A DNA stretch of 35,014 bases from CAUYUA01 sp963575675 (GCA_963575675.1 CAUYUA010000216.1:1-35014); one strand, 5' to 3'; shown: positions 23,251-31,628, numbered from the stretch's first letter. The notes: generated from the letters alone by a model not told the origin. Program-made: numbers and translations.

Positions 23251-25518
23251 ATGACGACGTTGGCGGAAGCTTACGCACTGGCTTTGGATCACCACCGCAT
23301 GGGGCGTTGGAACGATGGGCTCGCAGTGTGTCGCGCTATCCTTGATGTCGCGCCCGATAACGCCGGAACATGGCATTTATCCGCATTGCTGGCGTTTCAA
23401 AACGACGATCGCGCAACCGCTCTGGCGCATGTCCGTAAAGCTCTTGCGCTCGCGCCGGACAATCCCTTCTTCCACAACACGTTCGGAGAAATTTTGCGCG
23501 CCGGGAAAAGTCCCGAAGAATGCGTAAATGCAAAAGAGCATTACAGAGCCGCTTTGATGTTGAGGCCGGACTTTCCAGAAGCTCTGTACAATCTCGGATT
23601 GACGTTTTTGCAAGAAAGAGAAATTCCTCAGGCAAAAGAGCATCTCGAACGCGCTGCGTCCCTTGCTCCTGAAGACGTCGAGATACGAGTTGCTCTAGGC
23701 CTGTGCTTGCTGGAGATGGGACAGATTCAAAAGGCGGAATCGCATCTTCATAGCGCTCTTCGCCATGCTCCGAATTTGCCGGAAGCATGGAACAACCTTG
23801 GATTGGTCTATCAACGCCAAGGTCGACGGGACTCCGCCATGGTTGCATATCGCCGGGCTCTTGCGCTGAAACCGGATTTTGCAGAGGCCTCCAATAATCT
23901 GGGAGCGTTGTTGCAAGACAGAGGACGAACGCTTGAGGCGCTTTCTTATTATAAAACAGCTTTGGATTTGCGACCGGATTTTGCGGAAGCGCATTTCAAC
24001 TCTGGGGTTGCTTTGCGCGATTTGGGAGAAATGGCTGGATCTCTCGAATGTTTTAAAAAGGCTTTGAGTTTTCGTCCAGACTATCCTGAAGCGTTGTTTG
24101 CACTCGTTATGGCGGAGCTGCCGCTTTTATATAACGCTCCGGAAGACATCTCGACGGCGCGAGGTCGCTACGCTGTGGCGTTGACGATGCTGGAGCGCAA
24201 AGTGGACGCCATGATTCAACAAAACAACGTCGCAGGATTGCGGGCGTTGGCGGTTGGAGTCGGCGCGGCTCAACCGTTTTTTCTGCCTTATCAGGCCCAG
24301 GATGATTGTGCGCTTCAAAGACGGTATGGAGGCGTCGTTCATCGTTTAATGGCGCGTGCGTTTGGCGTTTCATCGTTTTCTGCGCCGTATCTCGGCAAGG
24401 GGCGGGCTCGGGTTCGCGTTGGATTCGTCAGCGGTCATTTTCGACGGCACTCTGTGTGGAAGATGCCTACGCGAGGATGGGTCGAGGCTCTGGATCGCAA
24501 CCAATTCGAGCTGATTGCGTATGACGTTTCTCCAACAGAAGACGCGGGAGCGGGAGCGTTGCGCGCTCTTTTTGATCGTTATACGCCCGGCCCGCTTTCA
24601 ATTGAGGCTTGGCGCGCGATAATTTCTGCGGATGCGCCGGATGTCTTGATCTATCCCGAGCTGGGGATGGACCCTATGGCGTTGCGTTTGGCGACTCAGC
24701 GCTTGGCGCCGAAGCAATGTGTTAGTTGGGGGCATCCGGAAACCAGCGGTTTGCCGACCATTGATTATTATTTGAGCAGCGCTTTGATGGAGCCTCCGGA
24801 AGCCGACGCCTATTATACGGAAAAATTGATTCGCCTTCCCAATCTATCTCTTTGGTTGACGCCGCCTTTGGAGGACGACGCACCGGATGTTGCAGATGAT
24901 GTTCTGATGCGCTCATCGAGGCGTCGTGAGTTCGGTCTTCGTGATGATGCGATTGTTTATTGGTGTTGTCAGTCTTTGTTCAAATATCTGCCGCAAGATG
25001 ACTATATTTTTCCTCGGATTGCGCGCTTGGTGGGGAATTGTCAGTTTGTTTTCCTACATTATCTGGCTGGGAACGTTGTAAATGAGCGGTTTCAAGCGCG
25101 GATGGAGCGTGCTTTTGCTGCGGAGGGGTTGAGCGCCGCTGAATATTGCCGATTTTTGCCAAGATTGTCTGAGGCGGGGTTTGCATCTGTGGCGAGGCTT
25201 TGCGATGTGTTGTTGGATTCTTTGCGATGGTCGGGGTGTAATTCGGTTTTGGAAAGCCTGACGCAAGGAACGCCGGTTGTGACGTTGCCGGGGCAATTTA
25301 TGCGAGGACGTCACGCCATGGCGATTTTGCAACGGATGGAAATGACGGAAACCATCGCCGTGAGCGTTGGCGACTACGTGGAGAAAGCGCGAGTGCTGGG
25401 AGAAAACGGAGGGTTGCGCGCGGAGATTCGTAGAAAAACACGAGAACGCATTTGTCGTCTATACCGAGATGGTGAATGTGTCGAGGCTCTTTCGACGTTT
25501 TTAAAAGAATCGCAGTAA
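23251..25518 (+). CDS. TPR-containing SPINDLY/OGT-like O-linked glycosyltransferase
   Basis: 755 residues from ATG 23251 (GGGGA 7 nt upstream); the frame extends back to 23059, but that part overlaps the chemoreceptor and a repeat. Residues about 1-330 are tandem tetratricopeptide repeats (AEAWNNLGLVYQRQGRRDSA-like units; EASNNLGALLQDRGRTLEA, EAHFNSGVALRDLGE). The C-terminal half is the SPINDLY-type GT41 domain: RVRVGFVSGHFRRHSVW near 387, VLIYPELGMDPMALRLATQR, CVSWGHPETSGLPTIDYYLS, and the nucleotide-sugar segment CNSVLESLTQGTPVVTLPGQ. Such enzymes add sugars to Ser/Thr or other residues of proteins, including flagellins and adhesins. The target here is unknown; chemotaxis and adhesin genes in the window make surface-protein modification plausible, by inference only. 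Confidence 0.9.
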   Translation: MTTLAEAYALALDHHRMGRWNDGLAVCRAILDVAPDNAGTWHLSALLAFQNDDRATALAHVRKALALAPDNPFFHNTFGEILRAGKSPEECVNAKEHYRAALMLRPDFPEALYNLGLTFLQEREIPQAKEHLERAASLAPEDVEIRVALGLCLLEMGQIQKAESHLHSALRHAPNLPEAWNNLGLVYQRQGRRDSAMVAYRRALALKPDFAEASNNLGALLQDRGRTLEALSYYKTALDLRPDFAEAHFNSGVALRDLGEMAGSLECFKKALSFRPDYPEALFALVMAELPLLYNAPEDISTARGRYAVALTMLERKVDAMIQQNNVAGLRALAVGVGAAQPFFLPYQAQDDCALQRRYGGVVHRLMARAFGVSSFSAPYLGKGRARVRVGFVSGHFRRHSVWKMPTRGWVEALDRNQFELIAYDVSPTEDAGAGALRALFDRYTPGPLSIEAWRAIISADAPDVLIYPELGMDPMALRLATQRLAPKQCVSWGHPETSGLPTIDYYLSSALMEPPEADAYYTEKLIRLPNLSLWLTPPLEDDAPDVADDVLMRSSRRREFGLRDDAIVYWCCQSLFKYLPQDDYIFPRIARLVGNCQFVFLHYLAGNVVNERFQARMERAFAAEGLSAAEYCRFLPRLSEAGFASVARLCDVLLDSLRWSGCNSVLESLTQGTPVVTLPGQFMRGRHAMAILQRMEMTETIAVSVGDYVEKARVLGENGGLRAEIRRKTRERICRLYRDGECVEALSTFLKESQ

Positions 25519-25565
25519 AAGAATATTGAACTGCTCAGGCGTCCTGATCCGTTGAAAAATTGATG

Positions 25566-25750
25566 TATGCTTCGTTCGGTTGAGAACCCGAGAATCATGC
25601 GGCCTTCCCGAATTGAAACGGCCCCCTCTCAATTCAATCGTTACAAACTCCAAGTCATGGTTTCCAAAGGCCTCCCGGCCTTTGGCGGGTCGAGGGCGGA
25701 GCCCCGTTTCTTCCGGAGGTTCTTTCGGGTTCTCAATTGGACGGAGTGTA
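25566..25750 (+). mobile_element. MITE-like element, 185 bp, copy 2
   Basis: Same family as 14651-14844. Left end ttcgttcggttgagaacccg (from 25571) and right end tcgggttctcaattggacgg (from 25724) are imperfect inverted repeats. The interior shares gaattgaaacggcc, caaactccaagtcatggttt, the ccaaaggc/gcctttgg hairpin and gggtcgagggcggagccccg. It fills most of the gap between the glycosyltransferase and the convergent methyltransferase. No coding capacity of its own. Confidence 0.7.
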
Positions 25751-25856
25751 TTTTTTCCGGGATGCGGTTGAAGGGTTGGCTTTGCCAATATTACTTACTG
25801 AATCATGCAAATTGCTCTTCGTTCGGTGAAGTCGGAAAAGCATTGTGGCGTGATGT

Positions 25857-26630
25857 TCATACGCGGGCGATGATGAACAGGCGTCGGAAAGGAAATAAGG
25901 TGACGCCATCAGAGCAAGGTGGGTAGGCTGAACGTAGGCGAGCGCTGTAATCGGCGACAAAGGCTTCCGCCTCGACTGAAGAGAGATGTTTCAGCACCGG
26001 CGCTAGGGCCGTTCCTCGAACCCATTCCAACACCGGGTTTTCGCCGGATAAGCGATGTAGATATTCGGTCTCCCATAGATCAAGATCAACGGCGTTAGGA
26101 TATAGCCATTCGACATAGTCTGCGGGTGATGACACCGGCGCTGGTCTTAGGTGGCGAGCCAATCGCGTCGCCCATGCGCCATCGCGGATCGTGTCGGCAA
26201 GCAGTGTATGCGAGGGCGCGGCGAAATTGCGCGGCATCTGCGTCGCCAGCACTCCGCCGGGAGCAAGCCAAGTCAAGAGTTGCGGAAACAGCTGCGCGTG
26301 ATTGTCAATCCAGTGTAGGGCGGCGTTGGAGATGATGATGTCAAGAGGCTCGTCGGGCCGCCATGTCGAGATATCGGCGCGCACCCACGCGACTGAGGAA
26401 GTTCGGGCTTGAGCCTCGACCAACATCTCCGCAGAGCCGTCAAGTCCTGTGACCTGGGCGCTTGGCCACCGTTCCGCCATTTGGGAGGCTAGAAAGCCGC
26501 CGCCGCATCCAAGATCAACGATTCGTTTGGGTTCGGCAGACACAGCCGCGAATGTCGCCGCCAGCAGATCCTGAGCAGGTCGCAGACGTTGGCGCCGAAA
26601 GAGATGGTATTGTTCCGGGTTCCAGGTCAT
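25857..26630 (-). CDS. tam: Trans-aconitate 2-methyltransferase
   Basis: 257 residues, a class I SAM-dependent methyltransferase that detoxifies trans-aconitate, an inhibitor of aconitase, by mono-methyl esterification. The N-terminal signature MTWNPEQYHLFRRQRLRPAQ, with Arg-Pro-Ala before the fold, is characteristic of Tam. SAM motif I is VDLGCGGGFLA (38-48), then GLDGSAEML, and motif post-III ISNAALHWIDNH with LAPGGVLATQMPRN. Length is normal. AGGA lies 9 nt before the ATG. It is a single-gene unit convergent with the upstream glycosyltransferase. Confidence 0.9.
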   Translation of the reverse strand: MTWNPEQYHLFRRQRLRPAQDLLAATFAAVSAEPKRIVDLGCGGGFLASQMAERWPSAQVTGLDGSAEMLVEAQARTSSVAWVRADISTWRPDEPLDIIISNAALHWIDNHAQLFPQLLTWLAPGGVLATQMPRNFAAPSHTLLADTIRDGAWATRLARHLRPAPVSSPADYVEWLYPNAVDLDLWETEYLHRLSGENPVLEWVRGTALAPVLKHLSSVEAEAFVADYSARLRSAYPPCSDGVTLFPFRRLFIIARV

Positions 26631-26693
26631 AATAAATTTCCTATATCTATGATCTATTGCTCAATCGAGGAGAGATGTTTTGTCCCGAACGCA

Positions 26694-26729
26694 AAAAAAG
26701 CCAGCGCGTTTTATCGCGCTGGCTTTTTT
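26694..26729. terminator. Bidirectional terminator between tRNA-Asn and tam
   Basis: Perfect 15-bp inverted repeat with A-run and T-run ends: aaaaaagccagcgcg (26694-26708), 6-nt loop, complement at 26715-26729. It lies 4 nt beyond the 3' end of the minus-strand tRNA-Asn and should end its transcript. Confidence 0.88.
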
Positions 26730-26733
26730 GAAT

Positions 26734-26809
26734 TGGCTCCCCGGGACGGATTCGAACCGCCGACACGGTGGTTAACAGCCACCTGCTCTACCGGCTGAGC
26801 TACCGGGGA
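26734..26809 (-). tRNA. tRNA-Asn (GTT)
   Basis: 76 nt including an encoded CCA. Acceptor stem TCCCCGG/CCGGGGA, D-arm GCTCAGCCGGTAGAGC, anticodon arm GGTGGCTGTTAACCACC with anticodon GTT, and T-arm GGCGGTTCGAATCCGTC. All four stems pair. Confidence 0.96.
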
Positions 26810-27164
26810 TCAGAGCGTCACCTACGTCGAGTCCATCCACTTTTCACTCCTGAAACTTCAGGCGCAACCTTTCGGCCTTACCTGCTTTTTTCTGTCTCAT
26901 TCGCTTTTGTGTTTGGCGCCTCGCGGCGACGAGAGAGTGTGTAGCAAATCCCATTGGGTTAGGCAAGAGTTTTTTTCGATTTTTTGCATTTTTTTTCAGG
27001 CGGATTTTTTGAGACAAAAAGGGTGGGGGAGGGAGATACAAGAGAGAGGCCGTGTCTTTCGCCGTGTCTTTCTCTGGGGCTTCCTCTGGTCGCCGTCTAT
27101 GGTCGCCGTCTATGGTCTTTTTTTGCCGTCTTTGGTTTTCCACCGCCCTAAAACGAGTCTTTCG
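26810..27164. other. Intergenic region upstream of pgeF
   Basis: 355 nt with no recognisable gene. It contains several T-runs (26970-27010) and a local direct repeat of gccgtgtctttc/tcgccgtctatgg around 27050-27115. The pgeF frame extends back into this region (to 26907), but the extra translation is low-complexity and lies outside the family's usual length, so I treat it as untranslated. Confidence 0.5.
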
Positions 27165-27935
27165 ATGATCGCATCAGATGTTTTCCAGTCGTATTCTTTT
27201 CTCCGTCATGGTTTTTTCACGCGACAAGGCGGCGTAAGCGAGGGATTACACGCTTCGCTTAACGTCGGTTACGGTTCTCAGGACAAACCTGAACATGTGA
27301 CGATCAATCGGGCGCGCGCTATGGCGCAGTTGGGATTGTCCGCCGATCGTTTGACGACGGTCTACCAGATACACAGTGCAACTCCGGTGACGGTTGAGCG
27401 GCCCTGGACGTGGTCGGAGGCGCCGAAGGCTGATGCTTTGGTGACGGCGACGCCGGGAATCGCTCTTGGAATTCTCACCGCTGATTGTGCGCCGGTTCTT
27501 TTGGCGGATCCCGAAGCTCGCGTGATCGGAGCCGCTCACGCAGGGTGGCGCGGAGCGCAATCTGGTGTGATCTCGGCGACGATTCAGGCAATGGTTTGCT
27601 TGGGCGCGCGGGTGGAGCGCATGGCGGCGGCGATTGGTCCATGTATCGGGCAATCTTCTTATGAAGTGGGGCCGGAGTTTCCGGCTCCGTTTTTGGCGGA
27701 AACTCCGGAGAATCAGCTTTTTTTTACTCCGGCGGGGCGTGCGGGGCATTTCCTCTTTGATCTTGGAGGATATGTTGCGCGGAAATTGCAAGAAAGCGGG
27801 ATCGTCACCGTCCAAAGATGTCCGTTCGACACAGCAGTCGAAGAGACTTTGTTTTTCAGCTATCGTCGTTCGACTTTGCGAAAGGAGCCGGATTACGGAC
27901 GAATGTTGTCGAGCATTGCTTTGGAGCCGTTTTAA
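27165..27935 (+). CDS. pgeF: Peptidoglycan editing factor PgeF (YfiH/DUF152, laccase-domain)
   Basis: 256 residues from ATG 27165, the start that gives the family's usual length and N-terminus (SYSFLRHGFFTRQGGVSEGL). YfiH-family enzymes bind zinc through two histidines and a cysteine, seen here as His70 (VYQIHS), Cys108 (LTADCAPVLL) and His125 (AAHAGWRG). The GPCIGQSSYEVG block is also typical. In E. coli the protein removes misincorporated L-serine from peptidoglycan precursors; others act on purine nucleosides. The ribosome site is weak. The stop codon lies within an exact 13-bp tandem duplication. Confidence 0.9.
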   Translation: MIASDVFQSYSFLRHGFFTRQGGVSEGLHASLNVGYGSQDKPEHVTINRARAMAQLGLSADRLTTVYQIHSATPVTVERPWTWSEAPKADALVTATPGIALGILTADCAPVLLADPEARVIGAAHAGWRGAQSGVISATIQAMVCLGARVERMAAAIGPCIGQSSYEVGPEFPAPFLAETPENQLFFTPAGRAGHFLFDLGGYVARKLQESGIVTVQRCPFDTAVEETLFFSYRRSTLRKEPDYGRMLSSIALEPF

Positions 27936-27971
27936 ATAACCGTTTTAAATAAAGAGATGAATAAAAACCGG

Positions 27972-28008
27972 AAAAGGGTTCAGAAAGCATGACTCCTGGA
28001 CCCTTTTT
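27972..28008 (+). terminator. Terminator after pgeF
   Basis: Stem aaaagggttcag (27972-27983) with ctggaccctttt (27996-28007), one G-U pair, 12-nt loop, ending in a T-run. The arms resemble the gggtccagg end of repeat family A. It also lies 46 nt beyond the stop of the convergent permease gene and could serve both. Confidence 0.75.
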
Positions 28009-28053
28009 GATGTTTGTTTCCTCTCTTTTGCTCAGAAAGAGCGCAAAAGGTTC

Positions 28054-29211
28054 TTATATATGGAGGTGCGAAAATAAAATCGAAAACAACGCATTGAGGA
28101 CAATGACCAAGAAAATTGATTCAACCACTGATTTCGTGGTGCGTAATCCAACGCTTTCAGCGCTGCCCGACACCAACAATCCCTCGTAACATCCGACCAT
28201 GCCGATCACCAACGCAAAGATCGGAGCTTTAATATACGCCACCGTCACATCAAACACATCGAGCGGGCCATGCATTTGTTTAACAAACTGCAAAAACGTA
28301 ATATCCAACAACATCCAACTCATTGTCATCCCGCCCAATAGCCCCACCATATTTGCATAGAACGTCAGCAACGGCATCACCAACATCAATGCTAGAATTC
28401 GAGGAATCACCAAGATTTCAATCGGATCCAACCCCAAGGTCAACATGGCGTCGATTTCTTGATTGACCTTCATCGTGCCGATCTGAGCGGTGAATGCGGA
28501 TCCGGAGCGTCCTGCGACGATGATTGCCGTCATGAGAATGCCGATCTCGCGCAACATCGACAACCCGAGCAAATTCACCACATAAATTTCTGCGCCAAAA
28601 CGTCGGAGCTGGTCAGCGCCCTGAAAAGCCAACACCACGCCGATTAAAAACGACAACATTCCCAGAATCGGCAAAGCGCGTAATCCGGTTTGCTCCATGT
28701 GCCAGACCAGAGAGGTAAAACGAATATGAGTCGGTCTGCATAAAATTCTTACAAGCGTAACGCATATCAAACCAAAGAAACCAAGCAAGTGTCCGGCAGA
28801 GCGCACGCTCTTTATGGTGGCTTGACCAAGCTCATCGACGATTTTGGTAAATTGCGCCGCCAAACCAAGTGAGCGAGGCGATTGCAATGGCGGCGTGGCG
28901 GCCGCGCGCCAAACAGCCTCCAACAGCCCGGCGTGAGCCGGCTGAATTCCCGCCACAACCACTTTAACGCCCTGACGCATAAATTTATGTTGCAGTCGCC
29001 GCAGCAATAACGCTCCGACGGTGTCCAGCGCTTCCAAACGTCCAAAATCGAGTCGAAGAACGCTTCCCACGTCTATGGCTGTGGGAGCTGTGGTTTCAGC
29101 CACCAGGCGCTCTAGTTGAGTCGCGGAATCTATGATCCAAGGACCGCTGACCGTCGCCACTGGTCGCCCTTCTTCTTCGGTCCACGCGATCCAGTCTGTT
29201 TGCGTCGTCAT
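28054..29211 (-). CDS. STAS-MlaE fusion: lipid ABC transporter permease
   Basis: 385 residues, GAGG 6 nt before the ATG. Residues about 1-115 form a STAS-like domain (WIIDSATQLERL, DFGRLEALDTVGALLLRRL); 125-385 is an MlaE-type permease with the conserved helices around GVVLAFQGADQLRRFGAEIYV, LREIGILMTAIIVAGRSGSA, GTMKVNQEIDAMLTLGLDP and the C-terminal SAESVGLRTTKSVV. MlaE works with MlaF (ATPase), MlaD (MCE protein) and MlaB (STAS protein) in moving phospholipids between inner and outer membranes. Here the STAS part is fused. No mlaF or mlaD is adjacent: the next gene upstream is the divergent apt. Confidence 0.92.
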   Translation of the reverse strand: MTTQTDWIAWTEEEGRPVATVSGPWIIDSATQLERLVAETTAPTAIDVGSVLRLDFGRLEALDTVGALLLRRLQHKFMRQGVKVVVAGIQPAHAGLLEAVWRAAATPPLQSPRSLGLAAQFTKIVDELGQATIKSVRSAGHLLGFFGLICVTLVRILCRPTHIRFTSLVWHMEQTGLRALPILGMLSFLIGVVLAFQGADQLRRFGAEIYVVNLLGLSMLREIGILMTAIIVAGRSGSAFTAQIGTMKVNQEIDAMLTLGLDPIEILVIPRILALMLVMPLLTFYANMVGLLGGMTMSWMLLDITFLQFVKQMHGPLDVFDVTVAYIKAPIFALVIGMVGCYEGLLVSGSAESVGLRTTKSVVESIFLVIVLNALFSILFSHLHI

Positions 29212-29373
29212 GCGTCGCCTCTAGCGCTATCAACCTTACTCACAGCGCGCAACAGTCTTCGCCATTGTCGATATTTCGACAACACGCTGGCTTGATCTTC
29301 GCCGCCCGAGTACACTTTTGATCATTCTCCAGCACACTCCACCATTCCCTAGCACACTCCTAAGAGCAAGGCC

Positions 29374-29889
29374 ATGAATCTCAAAGACCATATCGGCGAC
29401 GTTCCCGATTTTCCCAAACCAGGAATTCTTTTCTACGACATCTCTCCGATGCTTGCCCATGGCCCGGCGTGGCGAGAGGCCATCGATCAATTGGCCGCTT
29501 TGGTTGCGCCGTATAAGCCGGATGTTTTGGCCGGCATTGAGTCGCGGGGGTTTTTGGTCGCGGCTCCTTTGGCGCTGAAGCTTGGCTGCGGCTTTGTGAT
29601 GCTTCGTAAGCGGGGGAAATTGCCGGGCAAAACCGTCAGCTACAGCTATGACTTGGAGTATGGCTCCGATGTGATCGAGGCTCAGGTCGACGCCGTTCGC
29701 CCAGGACAGCGCGTGGTGGTTTTGGACGATTTGTTGGCCACCGGCGGAACCATGAACGCGGCGATTTCTTTGTTGCGCCAGATGGACGCCGAAGTTTGCG
29801 CCGCCGCTTTTTTAATTGAGCTGACCTTCTTGAATGGTCGTTCGCGAATTGCCGCTCCTTGCCATGCGCTGATGAGTTACGATTCTTAA
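29374..29889 (+). CDS. apt: Adenine phosphoribosyltransferase
   Basis: 171 residues. It converts adenine and PRPP to AMP in purine salvage, in the cytoplasm. The start MNLKDHIGDVPDFPKPGILF has the typical Apt entrance; the SRGFLVAAPLA loop is at 57-67, and the PRPP-binding motif VVVLDDLLATGGT at 114-126. Length is normal. AAGG lies just before the ATG. A terminator-like hairpin follows 8 nt after the stop. Divergent from the permease gene with a 162-nt gap. Confidence 0.95.
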   Translation: MNLKDHIGDVPDFPKPGILFYDISPMLAHGPAWREAIDQLAALVAPYKPDVLAGIESRGFLVAAPLALKLGCGFVMLRKRGKLPGKTVSYSYDLEYGSDVIEAQVDAVRPGQRVVVLDDLLATGGTMNAAISLLRQMDAEVCAAAFLIELTFLNGRSRIAAPCHALMSYDS

Positions 29890-29897
29890 TGGCGGAG

Positions 29898-29965
29898 AAA
29901 TCTCTTCGGGGCCCGCCTGTTTCAAGGCGCCCCCGGAGAGATTTGAAAATTTTGTTCTGTTTTAA
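29898..29965 (+). terminator. Hairpin terminator after apt
   Basis: Long imperfect inverted repeat: aaatctct (29898-29905) pairs with agagattt (29937-29944), with a GC-rich inner stem (cggggcccgcct with aggcgcccccgg), followed by a T-rich stretch (ttttgttctgtttt). The T-run is interrupted, so efficiency is uncertain. Confidence 0.6.
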
Positions 29966-29975
29966 AAAATTTCTC

Positions 29976-30004
29976 TTGCGGTCATTTCGGGATGTCTCTA
30001 TAAA
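29976..30004 (+). promoter_or_regulatory. Predicted sigma-70 promoter of tRNA-Pro
   Basis: TTGCGG (29976-29981), 17-nt spacer, TATAAA (29999-30004). Transcription would start near 30011, about 60 nt before the tRNA. Confidence 0.6.
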
Positions 30005-30070
30005 CTCGCCTTAAGGCCGTGGCGGCGGGAGATGCGGAAGCGCTCTATCGTTTGTCGAGGCAAAATTGAT

Positions 30071-30147
30071 CGGAGAGTAGCTCAGCCTGGTAGAGCACTG
30101 CTTTCGGGAGGCAGGGGCCGGAGGTTCGAATCCTCTCTCTCCGACCA
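30071..30147 (+). tRNA. tRNA-Pro (CGG)
   Basis: 77 nt with encoded CCA. Acceptor CGGAGAG/CTCTCCG, D-arm GCTCAGCCTGGTAGAGC, anticodon stem CTGCT/GGCAG around loop TTCGGGA (anticodon CGG), T-arm CGGAGGTTCGAATCCTC. It has its own promoter and terminator. Confidence 0.95.
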
Positions 30148-30160
30148 GTTCATTCAAGGT

Positions 30161-30189
30161 CTTCTGAGGAAACTCAGGAGGCTTTTTTT
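30161..30189 (+). terminator. Terminator after tRNA-Pro
   Basis: 8-bp stem cttctgag (30161-30168) / ctcaggag (30173-30180) closed by a GAAA tetraloop, then gcttttttt. One G-U pair in the stem. Confidence 0.85.
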
Positions 30190-30271
30190 GTTTCTGGGGA
30201 GAGCAACGCCGATAAATTAAGACAATCTCGCATTGAGACGAAACATCGGCATTGTTTGCGATTGGAATGTT

Positions 30272-31420
30272 ATGAAAGACGCGGAGTCCAACAAATCTTT
30301 GCGCAAAGGCTGGACTACGGGAGCTTGCGCGACGGCGGCGACCAAATCCGCTTGCGCCGCTTTGTTCGAGGGCGCTTTTCTTGATCCGGTCTCCATTATT
30401 CTGCCGCATGGCGAAACGCCGGTTTTTTCTCTTGCGCAGGCTGACGTCGGGAAGGATTGGGCGCGCGCCGGAGTGATCAAAGACGCCGGAGACGATCCCG
30501 ACGTCACCCACGGCGCCCTTATCATCGCCACCGTTCGTCGCGGGATTCTCGGCTCCGGTCTGGTCTTTCGGGCCGGAAGCGGCGTCGGTTCCGTTACAAA
30601 GCCTGGTTTGCCGATTCCGCCCGGCGAGCCCGCCATCAATCCCGTTCCTCGTCGCATGATGAGGATCGAGGCTCTGACAATCGCCGCGCGCTGCGGCGAG
30701 GTTGCCGACATTGAGATTGAGATTTCCGTTCCGGACGGTGAAAGAATTGCTCAACGCACCTGGAATCCTCGTCTTGGCGTTTTGGGGGGGATTTCCATTC
30801 TTGGAACCACCGGAGTGGTGATTCCTTATTCTTGTTCGGCTTGGATACACGCCATTCAACGCGGCATCGATGTGGCGCGGGCCACCGGCGTTTCCCATGT
30901 GCTCGGTTGCACGGGCAGCGTTTCGGAAAAAACGGCGCGTCATTTGCTCGATCTGCCCGAAGACGCCGTCATCGATATGGGCGACTTCGTCGGCGGAATG
31001 TTGAAATATCTCCGTCGTCATCCTGTGGCTAAAGTCACTCTTGCGGGCGGATTCGCCAAGCTCTCCAAACTGGCGATTGGATGTCTTGATCTGCACTCGA
31101 AGCGCAGTCAGGTGAATATTCCGTATTTGGCGGGCTGCCTTGGTTTGTTGGGAGCCTCCGATTCTTTGACTGCTCTCGCCGCCACCGCCAACACCGCGAT
31201 GGAGGTCTTATGTTTGGCCGAAGAAAATAATTATCCTTTGGGGGACTTGATCGCCATTCAGGCTAAAGCTGTTGCGCAACAGATGCTGGAAGACGCTCCT
31301 ATCGATGTGAGCGTGTTGGTGTTCAATCGAAAAGGAGAATTGGTGGGAGACAGTCGCAGAAATGGGCATGTGATGACAACGAGTCGAACAATTTCTACAT
31401 ATTCTTCGATCTTTTCATAA
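30272..31420 (+). CDS. cbiD: Cobalt-precorrin-5B (C1)-methyltransferase
   Basis: 382 residues from ATG 30272; the frame reaches back to a TTG at 30233, but the family's N-terminal block LRKGWTTGACATAA then starts at the expected position (10-23). CbiD methylates C1 of the corrin ring in the anaerobic (early cobalt insertion) route to cobalamin. Other family blocks: FRAGSGVGSVTKPGLPIPPG, AINPVPRRMM, TWNPRLGVLGGISILGTTG and KVTLAGGFAKLSKLAIG. The ribosome site is weak. A G7 run (30784-30790) inside the gene is in frame and intact. No other cobalamin gene is adjacent. Confidence 0.94.
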   Translation: MKDAESNKSLRKGWTTGACATAATKSACAALFEGAFLDPVSIILPHGETPVFSLAQADVGKDWARAGVIKDAGDDPDVTHGALIIATVRRGILGSGLVFRAGSGVGSVTKPGLPIPPGEPAINPVPRRMMRIEALTIAARCGEVADIEIEISVPDGERIAQRTWNPRLGVLGGISILGTTGVVIPYSCSAWIHAIQRGIDVARATGVSHVLGCTGSVSEKTARHLLDLPEDAVIDMGDFVGGMLKYLRRHPVAKVTLAGGFAKLSKLAIGCLDLHSKRSQVNIPYLAGCLGLLGASDSLTALAATANTAMEVLCLAEENNYPLGDLIAIQAKAVAQQMLEDAPIDVSVLVFNRKGELVGDSRRNGHVMTTSRTISTYSSIFS

Positions 31421-31628
31421 GAACAAATAATGTGCGCGCCGTTTCGTTTGGGGGTGGCGGCTCATATGGAATATAGAAATAATTTAGAAACAAAATAAAT
31501 TTCTGTATGGATATTTTTTTCTAATGGATGATTGTTTTAAGTGGAGTTAAGACCCACCTTGATTATCGGAGATCGCGATAGTTAAGGATGCGACACCATG
31601 TGTAGAAATGAAATAGCAGGAGGGTGAG

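Noticed and set aside
27039..27164. N-terminal extension of PgeF
   Set aside because: The added residues are hydrophobic and low-complexity, exceed the family's length, and have no better ribosome site.
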